Assembly: GCA_930367215.1 (NCBI GenBank)
Contig: OV884058.1
Coordinates: 171,412,478-171,476,477 of the forward strand
Direction: 5' to 3'
Length of the DNA: 64,000 nt
Source of the DNA: Pollenia angustigena
Taxonomy: Eukaryota > Arthropoda > Insecta > Diptera > Polleniidae
Part shown: positions 35,036-46,425 of the stretch, one piece after another
How positions within the stretch are numbered: position 1 is the first letter of the stretch
Layout: the number at the start of each line of letters is the position of its first letter
Position numbers and translations under genes: made by a program
The notes under the pieces: generated by a model
Database searches by the model: none
Told to the model about the DNA's origin: nothing
The model's input: the letters and a program-made list of their open reading frames with translations, nothing else

Positions 35036-36214
35036 CTTATATACCCTTCACCATTGTGCGAGTAGAATAGAGAGCAACTAAATAATTTTTACATATACAT
35101 ATACATACATATTTACAACTTCATTATAAATGAAATTTAAAAACCGATAACTGGTAAATATTTTTTATTATGAAATAATAAAGAAGGGTGATAACGAAAA
35201 TCATATTGGGCATTATGCTAGTATATGTAAACAAATACGAAGGGTGAGTGAGGGGATAGGAAGAAGAGACGACAACCGGATTTGAACTTCGCTTTGCATA
35301 AGGACCCAGAATATATATACTTTATAGGGTGTAGGAACTTCGGTGAAGGGTATAAAAAACAATCTTAATTATAAAAAAGAGTAATTTTTGGGATTTCAGT
35401 ATTTTGGTCATAACTCTGCTATTTCTTAACCGATTTGAGAGATTTATATACCGACGTGTTAAAGAAGAAATTTGCCAGTTATTTTGGCTATAAAACGTGG
35501 ACTCCGGAAGATCTATGGTTCCTGAAAATGGGTATTTTTCAAAAAAAAATTCATATTTTGGTCATAACTTTTTCGTATCTGAACCGATTTTCCCGAGTTT
35601 TTCAAAAAATATTTTCTATTAAAAATTTCCGATCTTCTGATATATAAGGCGTAACCATAGGTCATATTACAGTCAAAAAATTCAGGTTTATATAAAATTT
35701 TTAATAATTTTTGTATGAGAGGTACCACGCCTGCTTCTCCAATCCCGCCCACATTTTGTAGGATGGTGTATATTTATAACTGAAATGCATGTATTTAATT
35801 TTAAAGCTTTGGCTCTTGCCGTTCTCCAGATATACAGAAAAAAGTAATAAAAATACAACAACCACAAGGGATTTTTTGGAAAAATTAGAGTCAGTCGTGG
35901 TTTTTTGGTCATATCTCAGCCATTGTTGGACCGATCTGGCTGAATAGCAAGAAATGGTGGACTATACGTGACATAAATGTAAAACAACGTAGCCGCTATC
36001 ATGTCTGGAGTCTCCGGAAAACACATATCAAACGTAAGACGGACAGACGGACGGACGGATGGATGGACGGACGGACGGATATCGTTAAATCAACTTCTCT
36101 CCTCATAAGGACCCAGAAGATATATACTTTATAGGGTCTAAGATCAATATTGTAGAAATTACAAACGGAATGACAAACTTATATATACCCTTTTACACCT
36201 GTGGTGAAGGGTAT
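35036..36214. mobile_element. Two abutting TATACCCTTCACC repeats
   Basis: The left end TTATATACCCTTCACCA (35036) is inverted at 35350-35360 (GGTGAAGGGTATAAAA) and again at 36201-36214. The second part carries a GACG-based simple repeat (36040-36080) and ATATATACTTTATAGGGT-type text found at both right ends. It is non-coding; no superfamily is assigned. Confidence 0.6.
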
Positions 36215-37079
36215 AAAAATGGGGCGAGAAAAAATGTTAACATTGTAAAACAATTAAAATGCAAAACACAAAGAAGAATAATAATTATATTTTGTTCTAA
36301 GCCCATAGCCTTTGCTGCTAGTGCCTTTAGTTTTAAGATTTATTGTAATTTTAATTATAATAAATTATAATAAATAAAAAAAAATAAAAAATACAATATA
36401 ATAGTCTGGTAGTGTATAAAGTCATTTCTGAAAAATTAAAGGAATAGAACTATTACAAAAAAGCTTTACAAAATACATAACTGAAATTTAACTCATAGAA
36501 TAAATTCGAAAAATGAAAAAAATGTTTATAATAATATAAAGTAACCTTCACAAGGAAATAATTCCCAATTTCTAATTTATAAATAAATAAATAAATAAAA
36601 TAATTTGTTCTTGGCACATTTTTTATTTTTTTGTTGAATGATTTTGCTTTTAACATTTTTATAAAACACACGAATATTTTCAAACCTCGTTTGCAAACAA
36701 CAAACAGCAAAGTCGCACTTTACATTATTTGCTACAGCCGACGGTCGTATTTTCACCGTCGTCGTTGAAAAATGTTAAATTTTAGTAAATATTGGTCGCC
36801 GTCAACGCTAAGTGTTACGAGCGTTCTTAACGTCTGCAATGTCACATCGGCTTCGAGTACAATGTTATGAAATTTACGTTATCTCTTTTGATGGTTTTCG
36901 ACATGAGTTACAGAAATGTCACATTTTTTTTGTAGAAAGGAAAACACCATTAAAAACAAATATTTTCGGCTTCGAGTGCAAACCTGCTAAGTCCATTATT
37001 TACATTATATCACATTTTGATACATTTCTTAAGGTGAAGAGGCATCGTCGCATCGATTAACAAAAACATTTGCTGCAGT
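36215..37079. other. Unassigned DNA before the Penelope-like element
   Basis: It contains simple ATAA/AAAT repeats (about 36583-36600) and a less AT-rich stretch at 36735-37060 that may belong to the 5' part of the Penelope-like element. At 36982 GCAAACCTGCTAAGTCC resembles the TIR at 4299-4316. Confidence 0.4.
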
Positions 37080-39017
37080 TTGGGGTTAGGACACAAACAC
37101 ATTTTACCAACAGAAAGAAAACATTTTCCAATTTTAAAAGTTATAACGGAAGGTGAGGATTTAGTTCAAACACTGAAAAATAAGGAGGATCAGGAAATAG
37201 CTAGGACAAAATTAACAACAAGTATAGATAGCTACATAAATAAAATGAAATTGACTAATAGGGATAAATTTGTTCTCGACAAAGTAAAGGAAACGGAAAA
37301 GTTTTTAAGACTTAATAGGAATATTCTTATTTTGAATGCAGATAAAGGTAATACGACAGTAGCAATGAACAGAACAGATTATAATTTAAGAATTAATGAT
37401 ATTATAAAGGACAATTTAGTTTATAAGAAATTGAGTAAGGATCCTACTAATAGATTACAAAGGATAAATAATGACTTTGTTCAGGAACTTTTTAGGAAGA
37501 ATTTAATAACAATTACGGAAAAGAATAAACTTAAAACTAATATAGCAATTGCACCTAGATTATATGGGGTTCCAAAAATTCATAAAATTGATTTTCCATT
37601 AAGACCAATATGTTCATGCATAAATTCTCCTTCATATGAACTTTGTAAATATATTACAACGGTTCTTAGGAATATAACGGAAAATTCTAAATATAATGTA
37701 AGGGACTCTCTTCAATTTAAAGATAAAATTAAACATATTAAGTAAAATGATGATGAAAAATTAATATCTCTTGATGTAGTTTCATTATTTCCGAGTATAC
37801 CTGTAGATCTTGCTGTAGATATAATAGAAGAGCAATGGGATAAGATAGAAGAACACACTAACATGGAAAAGGACTTATTTTTACGTATTCTGAAATTTTG
37901 TATAATTGATAATAGATATTTTCAATTGGACGGTAGTATATATGTTCAACTAAGGGGACTTCCTATGGGATCACCAGCGTCTCCAATTGTAGCAGATATT
38001 GTTATGGAGAGATTAATAGATAGATGTTCGGAACAGTTGACTTTTAAACCTAAAATTATGACAAAATATGTGGATGATTTATTTTGCGTAATTAAGGAAT
38101 CGGAAATAGCAAAAATTTTAGATGCATTTAATTCCTTTCATGCGGATATACAATTTACAATGAAAAAGGAGTTTGAATCTAAATTGTCTTATTTAGATAC
38201 TTTAATAATAAGAAAGGGAAAAAGTTTATTAATTGATTGGTATCAAAAACCAACATCGTCTGGTAGAATAATTAATTATTTTTCAAATCATCCTAAAAGG
38301 ATTATTATTAACACGGCTAGAAATTTTATAGATAGAGTATTGAAAATAAGTGATTCTTGTTTCCATAGGAATAATAAGAATAAAATTATTAGAACCTTAA
38401 GAGAAAATAGTTTTCCGAAGGAAATTATATCTAATTTATTAACACAATATAATAACCATAGAATAAATAACTCGAACGGTAATACGGAACCAAAAGTTTA
38501 TAAATCGCTAACTTATGTACCAAAATTTTCGGAGAGATTAGAAAAATCTAATATTTATGATACTGAAAGGTATAAAATTGCGCATAAATCTTATAACACA
38601 ATAGGTAGATTATTTACTAATATGAAAGATAAAATAAATAAGTTGGAAATGTCGAATGTAGTTTATAAAATACCTTGTAGGGGAAATGTTAATGGACAAT
38701 GTGGTAAAGTATATGTTGGTACAACGAAGAATAAACTAAAAACTAGGTTAGCAGGACATAAGTCAGATCAAAAATATAGGCACATTGCATCACAAAAAAC
38801 AGCTTTATCAGCCCATTGTGCAAATTTAAACCATTATCCTGATTTTGAAAATACAACAGTTTTAAATACGGAAAATAATTATAAACGTAGGTTTATGTTA
38901 GAAATGTTACAAATTATAAATGTACCGACAATATCGAGAATTAATTTTAAGTCAGATACTGAAAGTTTAGCACAAAATTATAGGCATTTAATTTGTAAAA
39001 ATATAAACGGAAGTTAA
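37080..39017 (+). pseudogene. Penelope-like element RT with GIY-YIG endonuclease, one in-frame stop
   Basis: One reading frame of 646 codons runs through with a single TAA at 37743-37745 (codon 222). RT motifs are in order: NADKGNTTVAM and the APRLYGVPKIHK region before the stop, then SLDVVSLFPSIP (catalytic Asp, codon 232), LRGLPMGSPASPIVADI (about 290-307), and TKYVDDLFCVI (catalytic YVDD, 330-333). A DWYQKPTSSGRIINYFSNHP segment follows. The C-terminus is a GIY-YIG nuclease: VVYKIPC, then KVYVGTTKNKLKTRLAGHKSD (about 527-562). RT plus GIY-YIG with no intervening domain is specific to Penelope-like elements. Either the TAA is a recent nonsense mutation or it is read through; the frame after it shows no further damage. 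The first ATG of the real protein is not clear, and 37080 itself is a TTG. Confidence 0.93.
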
Positions 39018-39156
39018 TAATTTATTATAATGTAATAGATTAGTTTTTAAATTGGAAAACCTTTTTTGTTTTTAATTGAAAATTGTTTTATGATTTTTTG
39101 TTAAATTTATTTCATTTGTTAAAATTGTTATTATTTGTCAAAAATTAAAGAAAAAA

Positions 39157-39212
39157 AACCCTGAAGAAGGCACACAACGGAGTGCCGAAATATTGGTTCA
39201 ATAAATTTAATA
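39157..39212 (+). ncRNA. Hammerhead-like motif after the Penelope-like element
   Basis: CTGAAGA (39161-39167) fits the CUGANGA core. GGCAC (39169-39173) pairs with GTGCC (39182-39186), and GAAA follows at 39187-39190. One extra A (39168) lies between core and stem II. UAUUG/CAAUA could form stem III. Penelope-like elements are known to carry hammerhead ribozymes in their terminal repeats, so position and motif agree, but activity is uncertain. Confidence 0.5.
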
Positions 39213-39240
39213 TTTTTTTAAAAAAAAGAGACCTCAAGCT

Positions 39241-39774
39241 TAATAAAATAATAATAATAATAAATTTTATAAAGGTCGAATAAAAGTCAATTTATAAAAA
39301 ATTATTACAGTAACTGAATGTAGGTTATTAAATTCGTTTTCGGTACTGTAAAAGTTGAGTATATAGTTATTTTACGAATAACTTTATTTTTCAACCTTTA
39401 TGTTTGTTATTAAAAAAAACAAACTACCAAAAAATAATGTTTTTCTGTATTTTTTTTTTTTTTTTGTTAATTTGTTTGATTTTGTCGCTTGAAATCAAGG
39501 ACCGGAAATTACGAACGGAAAACACAAAATTAAATTTTATTTTTTAAATAAAACATTTTTGTGTGTGAAAAAAGAAATATTTTTTTTCTGTTTAAATAGA
39601 ATCGAAAAAAGAAAAAAAAAAAATTCTTTGAAAACAAAACTTTTAGTGTCAAAAAAAATTAAAAACTTTTTTTGTAAAAACAAAAAAAATAAAAATTTTA
39701 TAAAAAACTTTTTTTTGTGTTGAGAAATGTTTCATAAAATGTTTTTTTAGAAAATTTTATTTAAGTATTTTAAA
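39241..39774. other. Unassigned AT-rich DNA
   Basis: Long T and A runs are present and no feature is supported. Confidence 0.4.
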
Positions 39775-40425
39775 AAAAAGTAATTTAAATTTTTGGGAAT
39801 ACAAAATTTTAATTTCAAAAGATTTTGCTATTCGTGCTTAATTCCCAGTTTTCATTCTTGACAAAAACACTTGAAATTTATTGTTGATAAGTGTTTTTGT
39901 CAAGAATGAAAACTGGGAATTAAGCACGAATAGCAAAATCTTTTGAAATTAAAATTTTGTATTCCCAAAAATTGAAATTACTTTTTGATAATAAACAGGC
40001 AAGTGCACGGCCTAAAAAACACTTAAATGACAACATCTTTTGTAAGTTGTTGTTGTTTTTATTTTGTTTTTCTTAACCTACTTACAAATACATACATTTA
40101 ATGTTGAGAGAATTTCCATTAATTGTAGTGGGGAATGTAAGATGAGATAAACCCACTGTTGTTTATTGTTGATGTGTTTTGTTTAAGCTTTGATATTGTT
40201 ACAGGTAGAACTGTTGCTATAATTCTTATACGTTTAACAGCTTTATTTGGTTTAATATCTTTAGTTTGTCTAAAATCTTTATGGATGAAGTTTCCTGATG
40301 ATCTGGTCTAAGCAACCAGTGAAATGCATAGGAATAGCTTATCCCATCAACAATAAATTTCAAGTGTTTTTGTCAAGAATGAAAACTGGGAATTAAGCAC
40401 GAATAGCAAAATCTTTTGAAATTAT
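39775..40425 (+). mobile_element. Retrozyme-like repeat, copy 1
   Basis: A 62-bp sequence starting AAGTGTTTTTGTCAAGAATG occurs at 39889-39950 and again, in the same direction, at 40363-40424, so one repeat unit of about 474 bp plus part of a second is present. The unit holds a hammerhead ribozyme motif at 40283-40344. In addition 39775-39872 is the near-perfect inverted copy of 39889-39986, forming a 98-bp-arm hairpin with a 16-nt loop. Small non-coding direct-repeat units with hammerhead motifs define retrozymes, which in animals are thought to use Penelope-type enzymes. A homologous unit lies at 62409-62920. Confidence 0.7.
40283..40344 (+). ncRNA. Type I hammerhead ribozyme (retrozyme copy 1)
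   Basis: The core CTGATGA (40295-40301) is followed by stem II CTGGT/ACCAG (40303-40307 with 40315-40319) and GAAA (40321-40324). Stem III is the loopless palindrome ATGCAT (40324-40329), so only a dimer would be well formed. The cleavage base would be A40330. Stem I pairs TTTC (40291-40294) with GGAA (40331-40334), AAG with CTT and GGAT with ATCC. The first stem II pair is a U-U mismatch, also seen in copy 2. Confidence 0.75.
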
Positions 40426-40489
40426 TTAAAAAAAAATTAGTAAATCAAAAAACAATGATGGCGGTTCAAATGTAAATGTATGTTACTAA

Positions 40490-41577
40490 AGCTGGGATCA
40501 CACGATTGCCGCAATGCACCAATTTACACACGTTTCAATACACCAATCGTGTGACTGCACAACCAATTGGCTCTTGCACCAATCGAGGACAATATTGTGC
40601 TTACTTTTACCAATCAAATGCAACCCTGGTGCGGCAATCGTGTGACTGTTTGCTATGCAACCGTGCGTCAATGAACATAAGAAAAATGCACCAATATTTG
40701 TTGTCTTCTTGTGCGGCAATCAAACAACACAATACGCGCCAATATTTGTCTTTTTTTAATAAACTTTACGTTTTTGTGTTTCCTTTAGCATGTAATGAAG
40801 ATAAATATGATTTATTATGCATTTTAATTTTTGCTAATAACAAATACATATGTAGGTTCACAAGCATACTATGTAGCTGTTAAGTGCGAATATTTTTATT
40901 AAAGATATTTAAAAAAACTTTTCTTTTATTCTTTTACGGATATTTGGCGTTGATATTTCTTAAATAAAATATTTGTTAACTTGAAAACGGAAATAAAAAA
41001 TTTGTTAAAGTAGCCGTGATTTCACTTTGCTAAATGATATCGGTAGTTAAATTAATAAAGTTACAGCATTTAGTTACTGATTTAGATTTAGTTTATTAAT
41101 CATACAAATTTTCATCCAAACGTTAACAGACTGTTAATTTTTGGAATTTCTTAAATTTTTCTTAAAATATTTCAAATAAAACTATTCAACAAAAAATTGT
41201 AAAAATTTTTCGTTTTTAATGAACATACAAACTAGAACTTCCAAACAAATGAAAAAGCTACCACAACAGCTGTTTTCGCAGTTGTCAAGTAAGAGCAATC
41301 GTGTGACTGTGCTGCGGCAATTATTGTACCCATTTCACTTTGTACCACAACAGCTGTTTTCGCAGTTGTCAAGTAAGAACAATCGTGTGACTGTGCTGCG
41401 GCAATTATTGTACCCATTTCACTTTGTACCAACTAGCGGCAATTAAATTTGTATAAAACAGGGCAATCGTGTGATTTCAGAATATTTGATTGGTGCAATT
41501 TCTTTATTGTGCGTCAATAAAGCACAATCAAAATTGTGCCATATTGGTGCATTTGCGGCAATCGTGTGATCCCAGCT
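40490..41577. mobile_element. PIF/Harbinger-type element with CAATCGTGTGA repeats
   Basis: Termini AGCTGGGATCACACGATTGC and its complement are flanked by TAA (40487-40489 and 41578-41580). CAATCGTGTGA, or its complement, occurs about seven times (including about 40545, 40625, 41298, 41382, 41464 and 41559). An 84-bp unit is duplicated in tandem at about 41260-41430. No transposase frame exists, so it is non-autonomous. Confidence 0.8.
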
Positions 41578-41692
41578 TAACAATTTGTTTAAAGTAATAC
41601 CATTGTTCATAATAGCGAATGCAACAAAAATAACAATAAGTACAGCAAAAAATGGTTATAATACGGAGTAAAAACAAAATAAGCAACTAAAT

Positions 41693-42105
41693 GGACATTT
41701 TCTCAATTAATGAAGTGTTAAGTTTAAGCAATAAAATATTTTTGGTCAAAATCACAGGCAGGGCGCTGAATGCTCTTTTCACAGATACCTGTGTTGCGGG
41801 TACTGCTAAGGCTACTTGTGCAATTTTTGAAATTGTAGGAGCTTTTAGTTTTTTGATTTTCCAAAACTCTAAATATTTGTTCCAAATGGAAGTTTGGAAT
41901 CATATTGAAATTTTTCTAATGACTCCTGAACAGAAAAAGTACGTTGCTTTAAAGTATTTAAAGTAGCTTTCAATTCCAATTTTTGGTAGCAATCTTCAAA
42001 GCTATCAATTTCTAATACTTCATGATTTATACTGCACTCATCAATTATATTTTCATTTATCTCTCCCGTTATTTTCAACCTGTTGTATATTGTTAGTAGA
42101 TGGAA
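41693..42105 (-). pseudogene. hAT transposase, C-terminal exon (decayed)
   Basis: This is the last exon of the hAT gene that begins at 51327. It opens after the acceptor TTTGCAG (AG at 42106-42107) with FHLLTIYNRLKITGE. After a one-base shift near 41878 it ends with LEFWKIKKLKAPTI and ALAVPATQVSVKRAFSAL, the conserved hAT dimerisation region, stopping at about 41693. The frameshift makes it non-functional. Confidence 0.82.
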
Positions 42106-42429
42106 CTGCAAAGTATATATTGGATTAATAAAGTGGGAAACTCTGCCATGGATATGCTAATATACATATCGTCATATTAAATGCAAACGGACGTAACTAA
42201 ACTTTTTAATTTTTTACAGGAGAAGCAAAAAACTTTACAAAATCAATAACAACAAGGTGTAATTGGCGTTTAAATTTCGTTAATAAAATCGCCATTTTTG
42301 ATCGTATGATTCTAAAATTTTGCTTGAATATGTATATTGATAAAACGAACCATAATCGATAAAAAACTCCATTTCGAAATTTTGTGTAGTTACGTCCGTT
42401 TGCATTTAATATGACGATATGTATATTAC
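42106..42429 (-). other. hAT intron carrying a MITE
   Basis: The donor is ATG|GTAATA (GT at 42429-42428) and the acceptor TTTGCAG (42107-42106). Joining the exons keeps the frame at a codon boundary (KKVAM, then FHLLTIYNRL). Without the MITE (42159-42427) the intron would be about 55 nt. Confidence 0.75.
42159..42427. mobile_element. 269-bp MITE with ~44-bp TIRs inside the hAT intron
   Basis: AATATACATATCGTCATATT and about 24 further bases at the left are repeated inverted at the right with one mismatch. The right end lies two bases from the intron donor. Confidence 0.8.
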
Positions 42430-42569
42430 CATTGCAACCTTTTTTTGATCTTCGCTAAGGAAAATTGACCCTTTGAAGCAAAACCTTGGATCCATATAAA
42501 TAGCATCCAGAAACGCTTTATTTTGAACTAAAATTTCTTTAAGTTTTTTTAAGGTTTCGAGCAACGACG
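42430..42569 (-). pseudogene. hAT transposase, internal exon segment
   Basis: This reads LLETLKKLKEILVQNKAF, then LDAIYMDPRF and LSEDQKKVAM. It is the continuation of the hAT frame that is broken at 50130 by the Transib pair; DPRF is the usual hAT motif here. It runs to the donor at 42429. Confidence 0.85.
42565..42569. repeat. Transib target duplication CGACG, copy 1
   Basis: CGACG lies immediately left of Transib A. Transib elements duplicate 5 bp, with consensus CGNCG. Confidence 0.9.
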
Positions 42570-44114
42570 CACTGTGGCTGAAAATTGAATTTCATCGGCC
42601 AAAAGTCCAATTTTTTGTCATCGCCGATTTCAAAAATGTAAATGCCATTCGATAGCAAACATATAAGAACTAAGGTATCCAAAAAACTAGATTAAAATAT
42701 TGGTAATTGTGGCTGTGGCATGCTGCTGAAAACAAATATTTTTTGTTGTTTTAGAAAAAAATTAATTTTTGTAAATTTGATCAGAACTAAATTATGATTT
42801 CTCACAAACCGTTATCAATAATTGGTCGAAATTTTTTTAGTTATGTTAGTGGGATTGTATTCTTTAAGAAATGGTTCATTACATAACTGTATCATTTATA
42901 CCTGAAGTGTTATTAAATGTGCCCACAGGTTCTATATTTTTGTTAAATCCGAATTTTAGAGGAGTAGAACTTGTTAGGGTCAAAATGGGTTAAAGAGATT
43001 TTAGTACCATCAGAAAGCTGAAAGTGTCCTCCTTAACCCCATATATACTTGTTGAACTGTTTGGAACTGTCTGTTGAACACTTTTTTCATTTTAATGAAA
43101 TCACTCGCAACATTTTTTTTTGCTATTTTTATTTAAGCTGCTCATATGACTGAAATATAACACAATGGTTTACGAACGTTTTGTTTTGAAAAATTATTTT
43201 GCTTCTTATGAACGGCTGAACATATTTGAATGAAATTTTATACTGTCATAGCCGGATAGCTTTTGAGTTGAATTGAAAGAATGGAGGGTCGGGAGTGTGA
43301 CTTGCGGACCTCTAAAATTCGAAACCTCGGAAATTCAAACTTTTAAAAAATTTACCAAAAATATTTTATGGATTTCAAAAAAAATTAAACTTAAGGTGTG
43401 CTACAAAAAATATACTTAAATTTTTAGGTTATCTCCTTTGCCTTTGGAGATATTCGGATAAAACGGATTTTTTGGCTTGATTTTATAACGATTTTTCTAG
43501 TTTTTTAATCGGATGGATTATGTTTTATGTCAAACTCTTATCAATAGTAGGTTCAACATTTTTTATGTTGGTAGTAAAGCAGTCTTCAAACAATGTTATG
43601 TTGTATTACTGTACCGATTATACCTGCTGTGTTATTAAATATTTTTTCAGGTTCTATATTGCAGTCAAATTTAAATTCAGAATATAGAATTTTTGAGGGT
43701 CAAAAGGGGTTAGAGAGATTTTACTAGCTGTAGAAAGGTGAAAGTATCTACTTTAAACCCAAATGCACTTTTGTACCTGCTTGGACCAGCCTATAGAACA
43801 CTTTTTTAGTTTGTGTAAAATTATTCGCAACATTTATTTTGCTCTTTTTATTTTACCTATTCATATGACTAGAATATAAATGTACCAAGCCAAGTTGTGC
43901 TGGGTATTTTATATTATATCATTACCAATACCTGTGGGATTTTAAGCGTATCCTACTTTAGCCCAATTTAGTTTTTAATTCTACCTTATTACGCTACCTA
44001 GGAACACAGTATAACGCATGCTATGTATAAAAGCCAGTGGTATTCGAATAAAATCTCAGTTGTTAAAATATATCTAAGCAATTACAATCTAATTTTTAAA
44101 TGTCTATATAAATA

Positions 44115-46062
44115 GAGCTTCAGCTATAAAGAATTATCCGAAGAGTATTTTAAAAATAAAAAGGAGGAAGATGTTTTAAGTTACATTGAAGGAAAACCCA
44201 ATTTATATTCCTGCTGCACTGAAATACGATCGGAACTGCAAAATAAAATAATCGATTTCGTCAAAAACTTAAAAAAGCGGTTCAAACAAGTTGGATGGAG
44301 TAAACCTAGATTTTACAACAGTTTTGCAAACTGGTTAGATGGCGAACTCAGTGTCCAGATATCTTCAGAACGTACTTGAGAACTGTAGCGATAGATCTAA
44401 AAGGCGGAAGCTTAAGGATATCAACGAAGCAATCGGAGATACAAGTATTCAAGAAGCTTTGCTATATCAACTGCGATCACAAAAAGAACTCACAAAAGTC
44501 GATATTATTGAAAAAGTTTTTATCGCTAGTCCCAAGAGAACAAAACGGATTCTTAAGAGTATTCCAACGCCAAGCGATGAAAAACAGTTTTCAAATGAAG
44601 AGGCATTAGCATTATTTTTAGATTTGAAGTTAACAAAAGAGCAATATATTCGGCTCAGAGTGCGTGCAATTGAAAAAGGTTCAAATCTGTATCCTGCTTA
44701 TCATCACATAACTGCCGCTAAGAAGGAATGTTTGCCACCAAGGGACACTATTAAAATCACACCAATTTCGGCAGAGGTAAAACTTCAAGGTCTACTTAAT
44801 CATACAGCTCAGCGTTTACTACAATCACTTAGAGGAGATGATTTGAAAAAATATGGGAACTGCAAGTTAACTCTCTTTTGCAAATGGGGATGTGATGGTT
44901 CTTCTGGACAGAAACAATACAAGCAATCTATATGTGAAAATACTTCAGATACAGATATGTTCATGGTATCATTTGTTCCATTCCGATTGGTTAAGAATTT
45001 GGAACACTCGGAGCCTTCGACCAGTACGATGCAAACAAAGGATATTTGGAAAAATCTCACACCATCTTCTACAAAATACTGCAGACCAATTAAATTTGAA
45101 TTTAAAAAGGAAACTGCTGTTACCATTAAAAATGAAACCAGTTATATAAGAGCCCAAATTGCAACACTACGGCCATTAGAATTAGAAATAGATAGCCATA
45201 TAATTGAAGTTAACTATCAATTAGTGCTAACGATGATAGACGGAAAAGTAGGCCAGGCTTTGACTGACACAAAGGCTTCATCCAGCTGCATTATATGCCA
45301 AGCCACATCAAGCAAATTAAACCAAGTCCCGGAAAAATCATTAGATAATACTAATGCATATGAATTTGGATTATCGCCGCTACATAAATACAAGAATACG
45401 AATTATGGAGCACATACTAAAAATCAGTTATGATTTGGATTTTGGACCATCAGGATCAATAAGAAACAATGAAACCAACAAGGATTTAAGAAGTATAAAA
45501 AAGAAGCATGTTCAGGATGAATTTCGCAAATACGAATGATGGAAATACAGCAAGAAGGTTCTTTCCTGATCCCAAAAAAGCATCTGAAATAACAGGTGTT
45601 GATATAAGTCTTATATAAAGATTTAAAACAATCATTGATGTACTTGCATGCAATGAACAAATTGATTATTGATTATAGAAAACAGCTAGAATATATACTA
45701 TCAAATATCCATGGAGCAATATGTCTCCAACGGTTCATAAAATCCTTTATCATGCAGAGGATGTCATTAGGCATCATTTAGTACCACTAGGAGATCTGTC
45801 AGAAGAAGCCCAGGAAAAAAGGAATAAAGATTACAGATTTTATAGGGAGCACAATACCAGAAAAATGTCACGAGATTTTACGAACGAAGATCTGTTTAAT
45901 ATATTGTTGGCAACGTCAGATCCGCTGATCTCTAGCATTCGAAGTCAATGGAAAGTAGAACATCGGGACTTAGATGAAGAAGCAAAAGGGTTGCTACAGG
46001 ACAAAGATAATACAAAACCAAATATGGAATATTTGGAGGCAATTTTCCAACCGAATCAATAG
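44115..46062 (+). pseudogene. Transib A transposase (RAG1-like), frameshifted
   Basis: An upstream piece (to about 44340) ends RFKQVGWSKPRFYNSFANWL. The main frame 44339-45433 has ENCSDRSKRRKLKD, CKWGCDGSSGQKQYKQS with the first catalytic Asp, TMIDGKVGQALTDTK with the second, and the CIIC zinc ligands. A shift near 45390 moves the frame (RIMEHILKISYDL). After further stops it resumes at 45721-46062 with MSPTVHKILYHAEDVI (zinc ligand histidines) and LSEEAQEKRNKDYRFYRE, which holds the catalytic Glu. All three catalytic residues survive, but the frame is broken at least three times and about 100 bp appear lost near 45560-45700. The family cuts DNA by the hairpin-forming mechanism shared with RAG1. 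Confidence 0.9.
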
Positions 46063-46362
46063 GAGATATAATAAATTTTATTGTTATTTAAGCAAAAAAT
46101 ATGTTTTTGTCCTTATTGTTATTTAAATAAAAATAGAAAAAAAAAATTTTAAAATTTACACTTATTTATATTTTTAATCTAAAAAGTTTTATAGTGGAAC
46201 TGGTTCCAGTTAAGCCTGTTGTAGAGTTGATAATGAAGAAACCTGTTCACAAAATGATCATAGGTATTATTACATGCCTATACATTTTTTTTAAAGGTAT
46301 AGTGGCATATACGAGGCGAATGTATATGCATATAAAGGTAATATGAATACGAATTTCTCCAG

Positions 46363-46363
<1 letters not shown>

Positions 46364-46424
<61 letters not shown>
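46364..46424. repeat. (AT)n microsatellite
   Basis: About 30 uninterrupted AT units lie inside Transib A. Confidence 0.95.

Positions 46425-46425
<1 letters not shown>

Noticed and set aside
40476..40883. 135-codon frame
   Set aside because: It begins before and runs through the TIR and CAATCGTGTGA repeats of the Harbinger-type element, with no protein motif.
41219..41446. Frame with a 28-residue duplicated segment
   Set aside because: The duplication is the 84-bp DNA repeat of a non-coding transposon and carries no domain.
44892..45157. Frames overlapping the Transib A transposase on both strands
   Set aside because: They are shadows of the real frame, which carries the conserved catalytic motifs.
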